From: Neolecta irregularis DAH-3
Taxonomy: Eukaryota; Ascomycota; Neolectomycetes; Neolectales; Neolectaceae
DNA: 20,529 nucleotides
NCBI GenBank assembly: GCA_001929475.1
Contig: LXFE01000130.1
Span: 1 to 20,529 of the forward strand
Direction: 5' to 3'
This document shows, one piece after another, positions 9,972 to 19,453 of this stretch (positions within the stretch are counted from its first letter, which is position 1; each line of letters starts with the position of its first letter). The notes beneath the pieces are model-generated. The model saw only the letters and a program-made list of their open reading frames with translations. It did no database searches and had not been told where the DNA came from. A program made the translations under genes and the position numbers.

Positions 9972-9987
9972 TTAGGGTTTAGGGTTA
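9972..9987 (+). promoter_or_regulatory. Telomere-like box TTAGGGTTTAGGGTTA
   Basis: Two tandem TTAGGG units with one extra T sit 80 bp upstream of the transporter ATG. Short telomere-like motifs in promoters are bound in fungi and plants by Myb-type telobox proteins such as Tbf1. It could equally be a trace of an old break repair. Confidence 0.5.
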
Positions 9988-10066
9988 TAACCATATGCTC
10001 ATCTCGTCATCGTGCACCCCTTCCACTTCCAGCATCTAACCTCCAAATCCATCCTTATACCTTCGC

Positions 10067-11987
10067 ATGTACACCGCCAGTCTCCCGGAACGCAGATGGG
10101 TTGGCCATCCTGCTATCCGCGCTGGCTCTGCAGAGTGGATGCAGATGGCCCTGCTGACCGTGGGCCTCGCAGGGTATGTCATCCATTGCTTCCACACGCC
10201 TGTTCAATCTTGCCAGCCTCCAGTTTACCTGTATCACTCACTTCTCACTCGCAAACTGATTTCCCGCTCTCAGGGTCAATTGAGATGACCTATGGTACTC
10301 TCGCATCCGTCCACCTGCAGAGCTGAATACAGGAACCCCGTATCTGCTCTCTCTCGGGCTCTCCAAATCGCTCATGTCTCTCGTCTGGTTGGCGGGCCCT
10401 ATGTCCGGATTGGTCACACAGCCTCTTGTTGGCATTATTTCAGACCGGAGCAGGCTCCGTTGGGGCAGGCCCCCCAGTCTTGCTTTCTCTGATCGCAGGT
10501 CGCCGGAGACCGTTCATTATCGCCGGTGCCGTCATCACTTCGGTGGCTCTCATTGTTCTTGGCTGGACTAGAGAGCTCGTGGGCGTGTTTACTTCCAACG
10601 AAGAACGATTGGCGAGATGGACTGCTGTGTGCGCCGTACTATCCATCTACGCTATCGACTTTGCAATTAACGCTGGTGTGCTCATCGGCCATCCGTAGTT
10701 GATATGTCTAGTTCAAGGAGCTTCTCGTGCAATTATCGTAGACACCTTGCCTCAACAAAAACAACACCTCGGGAATGCCTGGGCTGGGAAAATGATGGGA
10801 TTTGGTCAAATTATCGGGTGCTTCATGTATCCATTTCTCTCTCTCCGTATATTAATTTGTAGGGGCTACGTTAAGTTAACCAGTTTCCTGTCGTTCCTTG
10901 GGAATACTCAATTGAAAATAATTTGTGTCCTCGGTGCACTCTCATTATTGAGTTCTGTCTCAATTACCTGCTACTATGTTCAAGAACGCGTCCTTATTGA
11001 GAAATCGTATCTTTCCTCATCTGCCATTGCTAACCAGAGAACATCTCTCGACTCCTCCTTACAAGTCTTTAGTTCCTTGTGGTACACCCTCCGAAATCTC
11101 CCTCCTCGGATAAAAGCTATTTGTCACATCACCGTACCTTTCGCCGGCTTCGTCCTCTAGTCTAACAAACACAGTTTGCAAGCTGGATAGGTTGGTTCCC
11201 GTTCCTGTCTTATTCGAGTACGTGGGTCGGTGAGATTTATGTCCGATCACAAAATTTCTCAAAGGCTCATCTGGATGATGACAAGGTCGCTCAAATCGCT
11301 CGGTCAGGGAGTTCGGCGCTGCTTATTTATAGTTGTGTTTCATTTGCTTCGTCTTTGCTACTTCCCTATGTCATTGTTCCGACAACACAAAAATTCTCTC
11401 GACTAGCACCTTATCAGCCAAATTTGCTCACTGGTTGGATCATCAGCATATTTATTTTTTCAGCAGCGATGTTGACTGCTCCATGGGTGAAGAGCGTCTA
11501 TTTGTCTACATTACTTGTCTCAATTTGTGGACCAAGTTGGGCGATGACCATTTTCGCCCCTTTTGCTCTCTTAAGCCTTGAGATTCATCGATTGGGACAG
11601 GACAATATCCCTTTGTCACGGATTCCTCAGGAAGAGCCTCTTGATAATTCCGAAGACAGCGATGATACCGATACTCTTTATTTACGACATTCACTAGATG
11701 ACCATCGTCCTGTTTCCAAATTTAGTACCTCTGCTTCAGATTTAAGCGGCTCTTTTCTGGGAATATTCAATATTTTTGTTGTTTCCCCTCAGTTTGTTAT
11801 TACTTTTATTAGTTCAATTGTTTTTGCAATCTTGGAACCTGGTCAGAGTGCTGAATTAACGGAAGGTACGATTGAGGAAAATGGATTAAACGCAATTGCT
11901 GTTATACTGGGGATTGGTGGATGTGCTTCTTTTGGCGCCGGGGTATTTGGATGGAATGTACGAAAATGGTGGTTCATTGAGGAATAG
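10067..11987 (+). CDS. Sucrose/maltose-type MFS transporter (GPH/SUT family), 549 aa, eight exons
   Basis: Exons: 10067-10173, 10217-10230, 10274-10294, 10333-10464, 10499-10675, 10712-10826, 10863-11133, 11175-11987; total 550 codons. Introns are 43, 43, 38, 34, 36, 36 and 41 nt. Spliced, the start reads [38 protein letters not shown], the first-helix signature of proton-coupled sucrose/alpha-glucoside carriers of the GPH/SUT group (S. pombe Sut1 type). The loop motif [19 protein letters not shown] (junction at residue 92), [27 protein letters not shown] and the C-terminal LPQF-like [17 protein letters not shown] follow in the family order. Exons 2 and 3 are only 14 and 21 nt. Intron 4 (10465-10498) uses a GC donor. 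The central loop (about 430-475) is acidic and Ser-rich, as in fungal members. The exact substrate cannot be read from the sequence. Confidence 0.9.
10465..10498 (+). other. 34-nt GC-AG intron in the transporter
   Basis: Removing 10465-10498 (GCAGGC...CGCAG) joins TGG G with GT CGC CGG AGA CCG and restores the conserved WGRRRPF. The only nearby GT donor (10459) gives a 40-nt intron that keeps the frame but deletes the Trp-Gly of this motif. A run of six C within the intron leaves a small chance of sequence error. Confidence 0.6.
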
Positions 11988-12017
11988 TTTCGACAATTTA
12001 GTAGTCTTGGTATCTGT

Positions 12018-13302
12018 TTAGTTTGCTAAAATTGTCCGAAACTGGCTGATGAGATCCAGAGCCTGTAAATGTTCGTCTGCACCGTCTGTTAGTCGCTTAT
12101 CTGTTTCGGCGAGTTCTTGAATCATTCTACATTTTTTGAATTCCGTATAGTCACTCGACTGGATGATTTTATCATGTAACTTTTGGTTAATCCAATGCTG
12201 TCAGCATTCATACCTGACTAATGAGTTGTCCGCAACTATAACTCTCCATAACTACTTCCTCGACCATTGTCTGTGCCTCAACAATCCCTTTTCCCTTGCT
12301 ACAAACCTCCAGTAGCCTCCTCAATACGGATTCTGGAATTACACCGGCGATATCAATAATTTCAGCAGAAGTGATATCTACTTCCATATCTCCTTTCATT
12401 GCCTTCTGTAATTTTGTAGCAGACTGAAGATACGTAATGCTCTTCCGTAAATCTCCCTCAGAGACTCGAACCAATGTTTCGAGCGTATCCTTTCCAACGC
12501 CTACATGCTCCTCATTGGCAATATACGATAATCTCGACAAGCTATTTTCCGAATCAAGCGGCTTAAAGCGAAATTTCGAACATCGCGAGGCCAATGGCTC
12601 AATAATCCTGCCCTCCCGTCTCAGCACTCACGGATGCTTCTTCATCAGAGACATACCTAGTAACATAATTACAAATGAGACAGAATCTAGTTATTTTAGA
12701 GTATGTTTCCATAGTCCTCCGTAATGCAGATTGTGCATCCTGAGTCATCGAATCAGCTTCATCTAAAATAATAATTTTAAAAGGAGGACAAGGATATTCA
12801 TTCCCCAATTTATTTGATACTGCCATCTTTGCAAAATCTTTGACTTTTTCGCGGACGATGCTGATTCCTCGTTCATCTGACGCGTTTAGTTCCAAGACTC
12901 GCGATTTCATTTGTTCAGGTCTAGCATTTGTTAAATTTTGTTACAAAGGCCCGGAAGATGGCCCAGAGGGAAGGAAACCCATAAAGTTCTTTTGCTAATG
13001 CGAGAATTGTTGATGTTTTTCCGGTCCCGGGGGGTCCATAGAATAACATATGTGGCAACTAATCGCTTTAGAGTCTATTTTCTATCGGGATATTAATACA
13101 TTTGACGAGTTCAAAGTTCGTTTGAGGACATTGATTGTATGTTCTTGAGCGGAGATTTCTGAGAGATTTTTGGGGCGGCTGGCATAAATAAGCTTTTCGG
13201 ATAATTGATTGGTTAAAAGTACTATTTCTCAACCCATGGGACTTGAGTTGGTTGAGAATATTTTGTTGGTTTGGTTCGAGCTTTGGTGTCAAAGAAGGAC
13301 AT
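12018..13302 (-). CDS. RFC2: Replication factor C subunit 2 (RFC2; human RFC4 type), 352 aa
   Basis: Exons (minus): 13223-13302, 13100-13178, 12979-13058, 12657-12920, 12214-12607, 12018-12179; total 353 codons. Introns are 44, 41, 58, 49 and 34 nt. The protein is one of the small AAA+ subunits of the clamp loader, which uses ATP to open PCNA and load it at primer ends in the nucleus. Visible motifs: VPWVEKYRPK near the N-terminus, Walker A GPPGTGKT (61-68), the [10 protein letters not shown] box, Walker B LDEAD (132-136), and the Ser-Arg-Cys motif in [10 protein letters not shown] (175-177). The [13 protein letters not shown] and [10 protein letters not shown] blocks separate it from Rfc3, Rfc4 and Rfc5. 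Its length equals yeast Rfc2. The gene is complete; the stop is only 30 bp from the convergent transporter stop. Confidence 0.95.
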
Positions 13303-13754
13303 TTGAGGTGGAAGTAAAGATTACCTTAAAAATGTCGTTTACCAGCCAGACCCGTCATCTGAATGTCCCTTAGTTAACTCAGAATCTCTAGCAATGGAAA
13401 GCTGCTACTTTGCAATGGTGACTCTTTGAAATACTCATTACTGGTAGAGACAATTACCAGCTAATAGAATAATAAGATTTCTTACTGCCCACGACAGAAA
13501 AAGTTTATAGAATAAGAACTGGACAGAACATTTTCGTTGTTTGTGATCTTAAGACATGTTTACAAGTAGAACAATGCAGATGAAGATGCTGAGCTGACAG
13601 CTATTTCGGGGACCTAGGTTAATATTCCTCAATTGTTCCAAATCTCCACATAAAACAAATTTAAATCAAAGTCATAACCATACCGTAACATTCGATGCAG
13701 CAAGAACATTTGAAAACATGCCAAAATTTAATCGATTGGCATAAACCTTGATGA
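13303..13754. other. Spacer between AVT1-like stop and RFC2 start
   Basis: These 452 bp between two minus-strand genes hold the terminator of the first and the promoter of RFC2. I looked for an MCB box (ACGCGT), expected for a replication gene in yeast, and see none here. Confidence 0.4.
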
Positions 13755-15444
13755 TTAGAGACTAACTTTGAGAAATAAGGATTCGCACGCCCAAATGGTT
13801 CCTAAACCAGCAGATATCGTACCCCAAACGATAACAATCCACATGACGATTCGCTTAAACAGACTTATTTGACCTTCGAATATCTTCATATAGAAAAGAA
13901 GAGGGAAAACAACACATATACTAAAACATAGAAATGCGCCGGCGAACCCCTGTATCATCACTATCTATGTTCAACAGCAGACATACCACGACCCGCTCAA
14001 ATTTGGGAAACAGGATAGACAAAAGAACAGGAACCGCATTTGCCAAAACTCGATTGACACTCTTCCCAAATATTCCATTTACTTTAAAAATTCCATCGAG
14101 GGTTACACAAATGGGACGAACACTCAAGGGCATCTTACTCACTGGAACGATCGCAATCACAGCAACTAGAATCGCATTCAGCCATACCACTCGACCTGTA
14201 TCCAGCACGCTTTGCGTGACCTCTGGGAGAATAGCACGACCAAACATGAGATATCCAATAATGCCCATCGAAAACTCGAGACCCGTTGCTATAGCGTAGG
14301 ATATCGATGCTGCTCGAGGGAATTTCACGGGCTGTCGCATATCTCGATATATGCTAGGAAAAACAGGAAGGCCTCCGAATGGGGACATGAACAGACCTAT
14401 AGATAGGGGTAGATAGTTGAGATTTGTGGGGAACAAAGTGGTCGAGGCTGGATGGAGTAAGGAACCAGGCGATGTGCAGTTGTAAAGACCGTTGAATACT
14501 GTGATTAGGAGGACTTGGTTGATAAACGGAGGTGTTTATGAGACATACGCAGCGAAGTCCCAAAGATACCAATAACACTCGTAAAACTTAGAAATTTCAA
14601 TGAAACGAACGACAGTGGTGATATCGTTACGAATCCAATAAGTTTGAAAGAGACAACCGAAATCGACGGAAACAAGGCATTCAGCGAATCCGAAAATAAA
14701 CAGATTAATGCTACGCTATGCAAAATGAATACTGTGACAATCAGAGGCAGCATACTTCGCAGCAGTAAGATCGAGAAAGAAGAACATGGACGTGATATAA
14801 CGTGCTTTCAAGCCATAAGCCCTATCGGCAACATCGACATATGTGACCAGCTGGTGGTCTGAATCGAGGCAATTTGCCAACAGTAAAGTTCTAAGAGTCG
14901 TCAGTCCATGGCGGACCGATAAGATCATTCGCACGTCCAAAGAGTGGCCGATCCGGATGCAAAAAGAAATATTACTCCCAAAACCCATCCAGATAAGCGA
15001 AATGCAAGTGGTAAGCTCAAGATACCGATGCCAACAAGGAAATTGACACTGTTGAAGACAGATTGTGGTACATTGCTCTATCCATCTCAGTCTGATGCCA
15101 TTGCGCTGAATTATGCACCTGATAGTTTATACACAGAGTTTCCTCCTTCCTTCCAACAAGCGGAGTAGTCTCTTGTGCAGAGGACAGTTTCCCTTGTGAC
15201 ACTGTCTCAACTGAATTCTCATCATCGAATCTGGATTCAGAGTCAGAATGGCCCGAGCATATGCTTTGTTGAACATCTATATCGCGGAAAGTCTGCGCTC
15301 GGGAGAACGATTCAGCAAACTGAGACAAAGAATTCCATCCTCCGGGGGGTGGAGATTGTGGCTTCTAATTGATTATAACAGAGAAATACTGACAGATGTT
15401 ACTGAACACGGCCCTGGGATTGGGATTCCTCTGGAAGATGTCAT
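13755..15444 (-). CDS. AVT1: Vacuolar amino-acid transporter, AVT1 type (AAAP family), 484 aa
   Basis: Exons (minus): 15403-15444, 15119-15364, 14935-15077, 14756-14890, 14549-14715, 13987-14513, 13755-13949; total 485 codons. Introns are 38, 41, 44, 40, 35 and 37 nt. AVT1 carriers exchange protons for neutral amino acids at the vacuolar membrane. The first ~100 residues are a hydrophilic cytosolic tail (MTSSRGIPIPGPCS, then GGWNSLSQFAESFSRAQ). The membrane part opens with QSVFNSVNFLVGIGILSLPLAF and continues with TLLLANCLDSDHQL, LICLFSDSLNALFPSI, FNGLYNCTSPGSLLHP, GLFMSPFGGLPVFPSIYRDM, SMGIIGYLMFG, IVPVSKMPLSVRP and GFAGAFLCFSICVVFPLLFYMKIF, in the order of the family. About ten hydrophobic segments are visible. 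The start at 15444 is chosen because it opens the first exon that splices in frame; an earlier ATG cannot be excluded. Confidence 0.9.
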
Positions 15445-15609
15445 CTTCACAATATCGTCGGTGGGGATTATGCCTGAGATGGTGATCTGTGGATGGTTAT
15501 TTTAAGAATGTTGAACAATGATATCATTAGGGATGTTCCTCGCATTACATATGACAGGCTTGTGCAAAATCTTTATTTTAAGGCGCGTTTTGCAGCCACG
15601 TTTGTAGCC

Positions 15610-15702
15610 CGAATTTCATGAAATTGGAATTTGACAAGCGCTGCTTGCAACCAGAAACTAGCAACTTTGTTTTACAAAATCACCTCGAATTTCATGGAAT
15701 TC
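15610..15702. repeat. Pair of palindromic direct repeats, CGAATTTCATG(A/G)AATT
   Basis: The first copy (15610-15625) contains AATTTCATGAAATT, a perfect palindrome at 15612-15625. The second (15686-15701) contains GAATTTCATGGAATTC at 15687-15702. The copies are 76 bp apart, and between them two related pieces (TGCAGCCACG-like and TGCAACCAG) also recur. This could be the relic of a short inverted-repeat transposon, but no ends are clear. Confidence 0.45.
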
Positions 15703-16399
15703 ATTAGCATACATTGACCTAGCGATATGCGTAGGGCATGCGTGTGTCTAAAGCAAACCTAAATAATTCGAGAAACAAATAATTTTCACATGGTCTCGGG
15801 ATCATGGCTGGCTACCCCGATAATACCTTTAAAAGTTAGGGTTCCCATCAATGTTTTCTGCACTGCATAGGCTTCTTTTTCTCTTGAGCTAATAATTGTT
15901 TTTGGGAGGTTGATGATGGTAAAAAATGAATCATGTGAATCTTAGGGACTTTCCATCCCCGCAATGTTTGTGTTGCCGTGAACTCCACTAGAGTCGAACT
16001 AGGCTATAGGGGACCTCCGTACAACGGATTCCTCCTTCTAACGAACCAAACTAGTTTCCAAAGTTAATTAGTATGTTGTATTTTTCTATCCTGATAGAAC
16101 CAATACGCCTTATAACGAACTCAACAACCTTGAAGGCCACATTCTTATAAGTAGGTTCGACTGTAATTTTCATTCCATTAAATAGAAATTTTGTCGAAAA
16201 TAGGGCTTTCCACAACTTGCACAGCTGTTTCGGATTATGCAAGATGCTAGTAATGATTTGTCCAATCTATCTTGCTATATCTCTAGAAGCTGAGAAATAT
16301 ATAACCACATTGAGTAATTTGACATCACAAAATCATTGTCCAGTTTTCATTATTGCACAATTGATATCAACAAACCAAACAAGACTGGAACAATTTCTT

Positions 16400-16517
16400 T
16401 GCTGAAAGTTATAGCCTGAGTTACATCACTTAGGCTAGGTATGTCCTGTACGGAGTTACAACACTTAGGCTAGAAATATATCCTGGTTTATTTGTAACTT
16501 CTGGCGTTAAGCTTACA
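16400..16517 (-). mobile_element. LTR relic of the TGTAAG family
   Basis: Read on the minus strand from 16517, it begins TGTAAGCTTAACGC, then ACAAATAAACC, then TAGCCTAAGTG boxes, parallel to the solo LTR at 2771. Two 32-35 bp repeats (16420-16454 and 16455-16486) share GTTACA.CACTTAGGCTAG. The other end with the TATA-like part and CCGTATTGG block is not recognisable, so it is truncated or decayed. Confidence 0.5.
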
Positions 16518-16641
16518 CGTCGTGTTTAGTGCGGGTTACATGATTTGAAAGTGCAAGCCAGATTTGCCTCTGCACGTAATCTACCAAAGCAGACAAAACA
16601 TGTTGAGTAAACATAGCGCAAGATGCAACCTCAAATTTATA

Positions 16642-17581
16642 TCAGGCGGTCGAATGCTTTTTGTGATCTTTATCCATACTCGCCAGTTCAGGAGCCTTCC
16701 TCTTTGGTATCACATCCATAAATGCCTTGTCCCAATCTCGGCATTGCATCCAACCACTCAAAATTTCGAAGACTTGGTTTACGGTTAGAACTTTCCGTGA
16801 ACTCATCTTGATATGTTGCTCGATCGGCAAACGAGCAGTTGCTATTCCCTGCATAACGGCCTTATCGAAACACATACTCTACTATGAATAAAAAAAAGTC
16901 GTAGACAGGATTAATACCTTGTGACGATTTTTGTCTACTAGACCTCCTATAATATAGGTCTTCGACTCCTCAAGTTCGGAAATTACGTTCTCTGAATCGG
17001 CTGTTAAATAGACAAAGTCCAGCTTTTGTTCAGGAACCATATATGGCTCTTCCGTTATTATTACATGTGTCCAATTCGTGTGCTGGCCCCGCAAGGCGTT
17101 CAAAAAGCGGATTTTTAGTTGACCGGTGAAAGAAGTTATCTGAAGATGGACCCGAACAGGCGCTGATTTGTTTATTGAATACAACCGCGTTATTTGACTT
17201 TGAAGACTAATAATCTCCTGTATGAAGTCAAGCAATGCTATTGAGCGTACGGCGTACTTTTTCAGTCATTTGATTATCAAAGCCGCAATCGATTATTACG
17301 CCCATATTACTAAAGATCCGAGGCTTTAACCTTTTCGCAGGAGGAGCTTCTCTCTCTTCGATCTCCTTCCTTTTCTCGACCTTCTTTGCTCTGCGCTTTT
17401 CTTTCTCGGCTTTCCGTCGTGCTGGTTTAGCCTCTTCCCAAATTTTCTTTTGTAATTCTTTTTTTAGCCTTCGGCGTTCGCATGCTGGTAGGCGCCGAGT
17501 CTCTGCTCCCTTCTCTTCATCTGCAGGGTTCAATAATGAGGCATCTGGCATCGATTCAAGCGCATCTAGTGACTCACGCAT
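16642..17581 (-). CDS. TRM10: tRNA (guanine-9-N1)-methyltransferase, TRM10, 286 aa
   Basis: Exons (minus): 17258-17581, 16918-17217, 16642-16878; total 287 codons. Introns are 40 and 39 nt. Trm10 is a SPOUT-fold enzyme that uses S-adenosylmethionine to methylate N1 of purine 9 in tRNA. Residues 30-88 are a strongly basic helix (RRLKKELQKK, ARRKAEKEKRRAKK), usual for tRNA binding. The domain follows: VIIDCGFDNQMTEK (95-108), EIISLQSQITRLYSIN, RGQHTNWTHV, VYLTADSENV, YIIGGLVDKNRHK (ending at 208; the Asp is the proposed general base), ARLPIEQHIKMSSRKVLTVN and WDKAFMDVIPKRK. Two Met candidates exist, at 17581 and 17551; the first gives a length close to yeast Trm10. The second intron ends at the second of two consecutive TAG acceptors, since the first would read a stop. 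Confidence 0.93.
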
Positions 17582-17684
17582 TTCTGAGCGTTGAAATTTT
17601 ATCGGCAAGGTTCGTCCGGGGGTGATAAGGGCCCTTAAATAACTCAACGGCGTTTTAAAAATTACTGGAGCTTCACCCCTCAGG
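17582..17684. promoter_or_regulatory. 103-bp divergent promoter of TRM10 and the F-box gene
   Basis: Only 103 bp separate the two start codons, so both genes must share this region or use each other's 5' ends. No clear box stands out. If TRM10 starts at the internal Met (17551) the region would be 133 bp. Confidence 0.5.
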
Positions 17685-18431
17685 ATGACAGTGATCACTG
17701 ATCTTCCTAACGAAGTCATTCGCACTGTAGCTCTATATATCCAGGACCCAGTTTCTATTGCTCGGTTTAGGCAGGTCAATCGCAAATTCAATCGATCGGT
17801 CGAACTTAATAAAAATGTCATTTCCATACAATGCCTTCTTGCCATGCACAGAGATGCTATCTACACTAGCATGTTCGTCGCTTACCAAAATGAGAAAATG
17901 GATCAACTGGAATGCGTATATCGCACAAGGTTGCGTGGTGATCTTGTCAGGTCAATTATCATCGAAAATCCTGATTGGTGGGTGGAAGACGAAGATGGAG
18001 ATGATCGAAGTCAATGGGCAGTCTGCATTGCAGGGTGTTGGGCTTTGGCCCGGAAATCATGGAATCAACGTGAAGACGATAGATCCATCGAGTACTCCAA
18101 ACTCACAATATTTCGCTACTTTGAAAAAGTTATGGGCCTACATTATGTTAAAGAATCCTCGTTTAACACCCTGATGTGGAAAATTGCAATTCCTATGGTT
18201 CGAATATTTAATCCGGATGATACAGATAAAACCAAGGCTGAAATGTTGAAGCTGTTTGCCCTAGGTCCAGAAGTTTGGAGGTCTTTCATCAATAACACTG
18301 TTACAAATCCAAAGGATCTGCTTTGGTCGGTAAACCAAAAACCTGTTCCCGGCGGACCGTTAGTCAGACTCTTTGATGCTTGCTTTCGAGAAACAAGAAG
18401 ATTTAGGTATACCGAACAACCAGAGGAGTGA
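17685..18431 (+). CDS. F-box protein, 248 aa, intronless
   Basis: The N-terminus ITDLPNEVIRTVALYIQDPV (residues 4-23) followed by SIARFRQVNRKFNRSV is a good F-box: LP.E....V..Y..D......R.VN..F. It would link an SCF ubiquitin ligase to a target. The rest contains WWVEDEDGDDRSQW and several aromatic-rich stretches but no WD40, kelch or LRR repeat that I can see. The ATG at 17685 sits just before the F-box and no earlier in-frame ATG is present. It is divergent from TRM10 and structurally unrelated to the F-box-like gene at 3986 beyond the motif. Confidence 0.75.
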   Translation: MTVITDLPNEVIRTVALYIQDPVSIARFRQVNRKFNRSVELNKNVISIQCLLAMHRDAIYTSMFVAYQNEKMDQLECVYRTRLRGDLVRSIIIENPDWWVEDEDGDDRSQWAVCIAGCWALARKSWNQREDDRSIEYSKLTIFRYFEKVMGLHYVKESSFNTLMWKIAIPMVRIFNPDDTDKTKAEMLKLFALGPEVWRSFINNTVTNPKDLLWSVNQKPVPGGPLVRLFDACFRETRRFRYTEQPEE

Positions 18432-18599
18432 AATATCTATGTACAAGTTATCATCGGTTTAATCGGGTTTGATATTCAATATAATCGAGATTGAGGCCGT
18501 CTAAGGCTTAAACCTTGGTTTGCTGACTCTCCTAGCAGTTCCCTTTCCCAAAACTTTAGTATTTGTAGTTTATTGCTTTGATGAGCAAAAACAGCTGAC

Positions 18600-18769
18600 T
18601 CTGGAAACCATCAGCTATTCACAACCCCCTTTTTCCTCCGTCTCAAACCCCTTTTAATCATCATCTCCTTTTCTCTCGTTTGCCCTCTCCTTACTCAAAC
18701 TCAACACATTCGAAATCCTCGTTCTCACCTAATTAATCAAAACAACAACACAAATATTTACCTCCACAA
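18600..18769 (+). promoter_or_regulatory. Pyrimidine-rich promoter / 5' leader
   Basis: Long C/T stretches (18626-18700 is almost free of G) pass into an A-rich segment with AACAACAACACAA just before an ATG at 18770. This is the usual look of a well-expressed fungal core promoter and leader on the plus strand, and it is the main reason to suspect a gene right after it. Confidence 0.4.
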
Positions 18770-19215
18770 ATGCCTGTCCACCACCGAAGTCAAGAATATG
18801 GCCTAATCCCAGATATGACCGTCATCAAGGATATGATGAGCGTTAGGCGTCAAGGTCACCATTTTCTACTTTCTCCTTTATATAGTCTCTCTCTAATATT
18901 TGTTTCTTTCTATAAGTAGCTCACAATTCTCTGCAGGAAAAAGGGGGATGATTATCTCTTCTATAAGTAAGGGCCAGGAGCAAATCTTTTGCAGCAGCGA
19001 AAATATTATCTTTTAATTCTCTCTTTACCCCATCCTACCTGATCGTTCAATCTTCAATACACCTTCACTCCCCCCCCCATATCGCTCAAGCTATCTCTGA
19101 AATTACAAAGCTCAAAGTTACCCGGATTTCCCTCGAACCTCCCCGACTTGCAGCCTTCGTGTCACATGCTGATGTGGACTTAGATTGGATATGCCAGCAT
19201 AGATACTATGAGTAA
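18770..19215 (+). other. Possible small multi-exon gene, unresolved
   Basis: The ATG at 18770 (context CCACAAATG) opens a 49-codon frame to 18919 whose first part, MPVHHRSQEYGLIPDMTVIK, looks like protein while its last part looks like intron. A second coding-looking frame runs to the TAG/TAA near 19213-19215 and contains SEITKLKVTRISLEPPRLAA then FVSHADVDLDWICQHRYYE. I could not join them with donors of the kind used elsewhere in the window (GTA, GTG or GTT), and a run of nine C at 19070-19078 may hide an indel. I recognise no family. Treat as a candidate only. Confidence 0.3.
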
Positions 19216-19254
19216 GAGTAACTTACATATATTGAATTTGTATGCGTATACATC

Positions 19255-19453
19255 TGTACACACTTACCAATACGGAAGGAAGGCTTGCATTAATATTGCG
19301 GCAATTAAATTGTAGTATATGATATAGAAAGGGGGTTCATACCTAGCCAAGACGCCAATACTTAGGCTAGGTATGTCCTGCTGCAAGTCGCCAATACTTA
19401 GGCTAGAAACAATGCAACCTAGTCTTATTCGTATCTGGGCGTCAATACTTACA
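19255..19453 (-). repeat. 3' LTR of the TRIM-like element
   Basis: It starts TGTAAGTATTGACGC (minus) and ends GTGTGTACA. It holds boxes at 19353-19388, 19389-19410 and 19439-19455 built on CGCCAATACTTAGGCTAG, a TATA-like CTATATCATATACT, and the CCGTATTGGTAAG block shared with the solo LTR at 2771-3011. Confidence 0.6.

Larger units (their letters stand above)
9715..10066. promoter_or_regulatory. Divergent promoter region of calnexin and the sugar transporter
   Basis: The 352 bp between the two start codons must hold both promoters. It contains a TGACGTGG box (9799-9806), a (TA)7 tract (9883-9896) and a telomere-like double box (9972-9987). An in-frame TAA at 10037-10039 fixes 10067 as the first usable transporter ATG unless an upstream exon exists. 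Confidence 0.6.
9160..10680. other. GC-rich island over the calnexin/transporter divergent promoter and 5' exons
   Basis: Counting by hand, 9541-9600 has 37 G/C of 60 and 10141-10200 has 38 of 60, against 26 of 60 at 8221-8280 (calnexin exon 3) and 28 of 60 at 11701-11760 (transporter last exon). The shift occurs inside both genes rather than at their borders. Both genes are intact, so this is not a foreign insertion. Edges are approximate. Confidence 0.6.
15445..16641. other. Gene-free spacer with repeats
   Basis: About 1.2 kb between the AVT1-like start and the TRM10 stop. It carries the AVT1 promoter, a pair of palindromic repeats (15610-15702), a small TCCGT/ACGGA hairpin near 16016-16028, and an LTR relic (about 16400-16517). 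No gene is supported. Confidence 0.5.

Noticed and set aside
10067-11987. Transporter as a pseudogene (stops and frameshifts in every single frame)
   Set aside because: All interruptions are explained by seven introns of 34-43 nt whose removal restores the conserved motifs and a full 549-aa frame.
12208-13292. RFC2 as a broken gene with an early stop after WVEK
   Set aside because: A 44-nt intron at 13179-13222 removes the stop, and the frame then runs through all RFC motifs to the yeast length.
15975-16045. tRNA-like segment on the minus strand (AGTTCGACTCT T-loop-like string followed by GGAGTTCAC)
   Set aside because: The T-stem pairs only partly, no matching 5' acceptor strand lies at the right distance, and no seven-base anticodon loop can be drawn.
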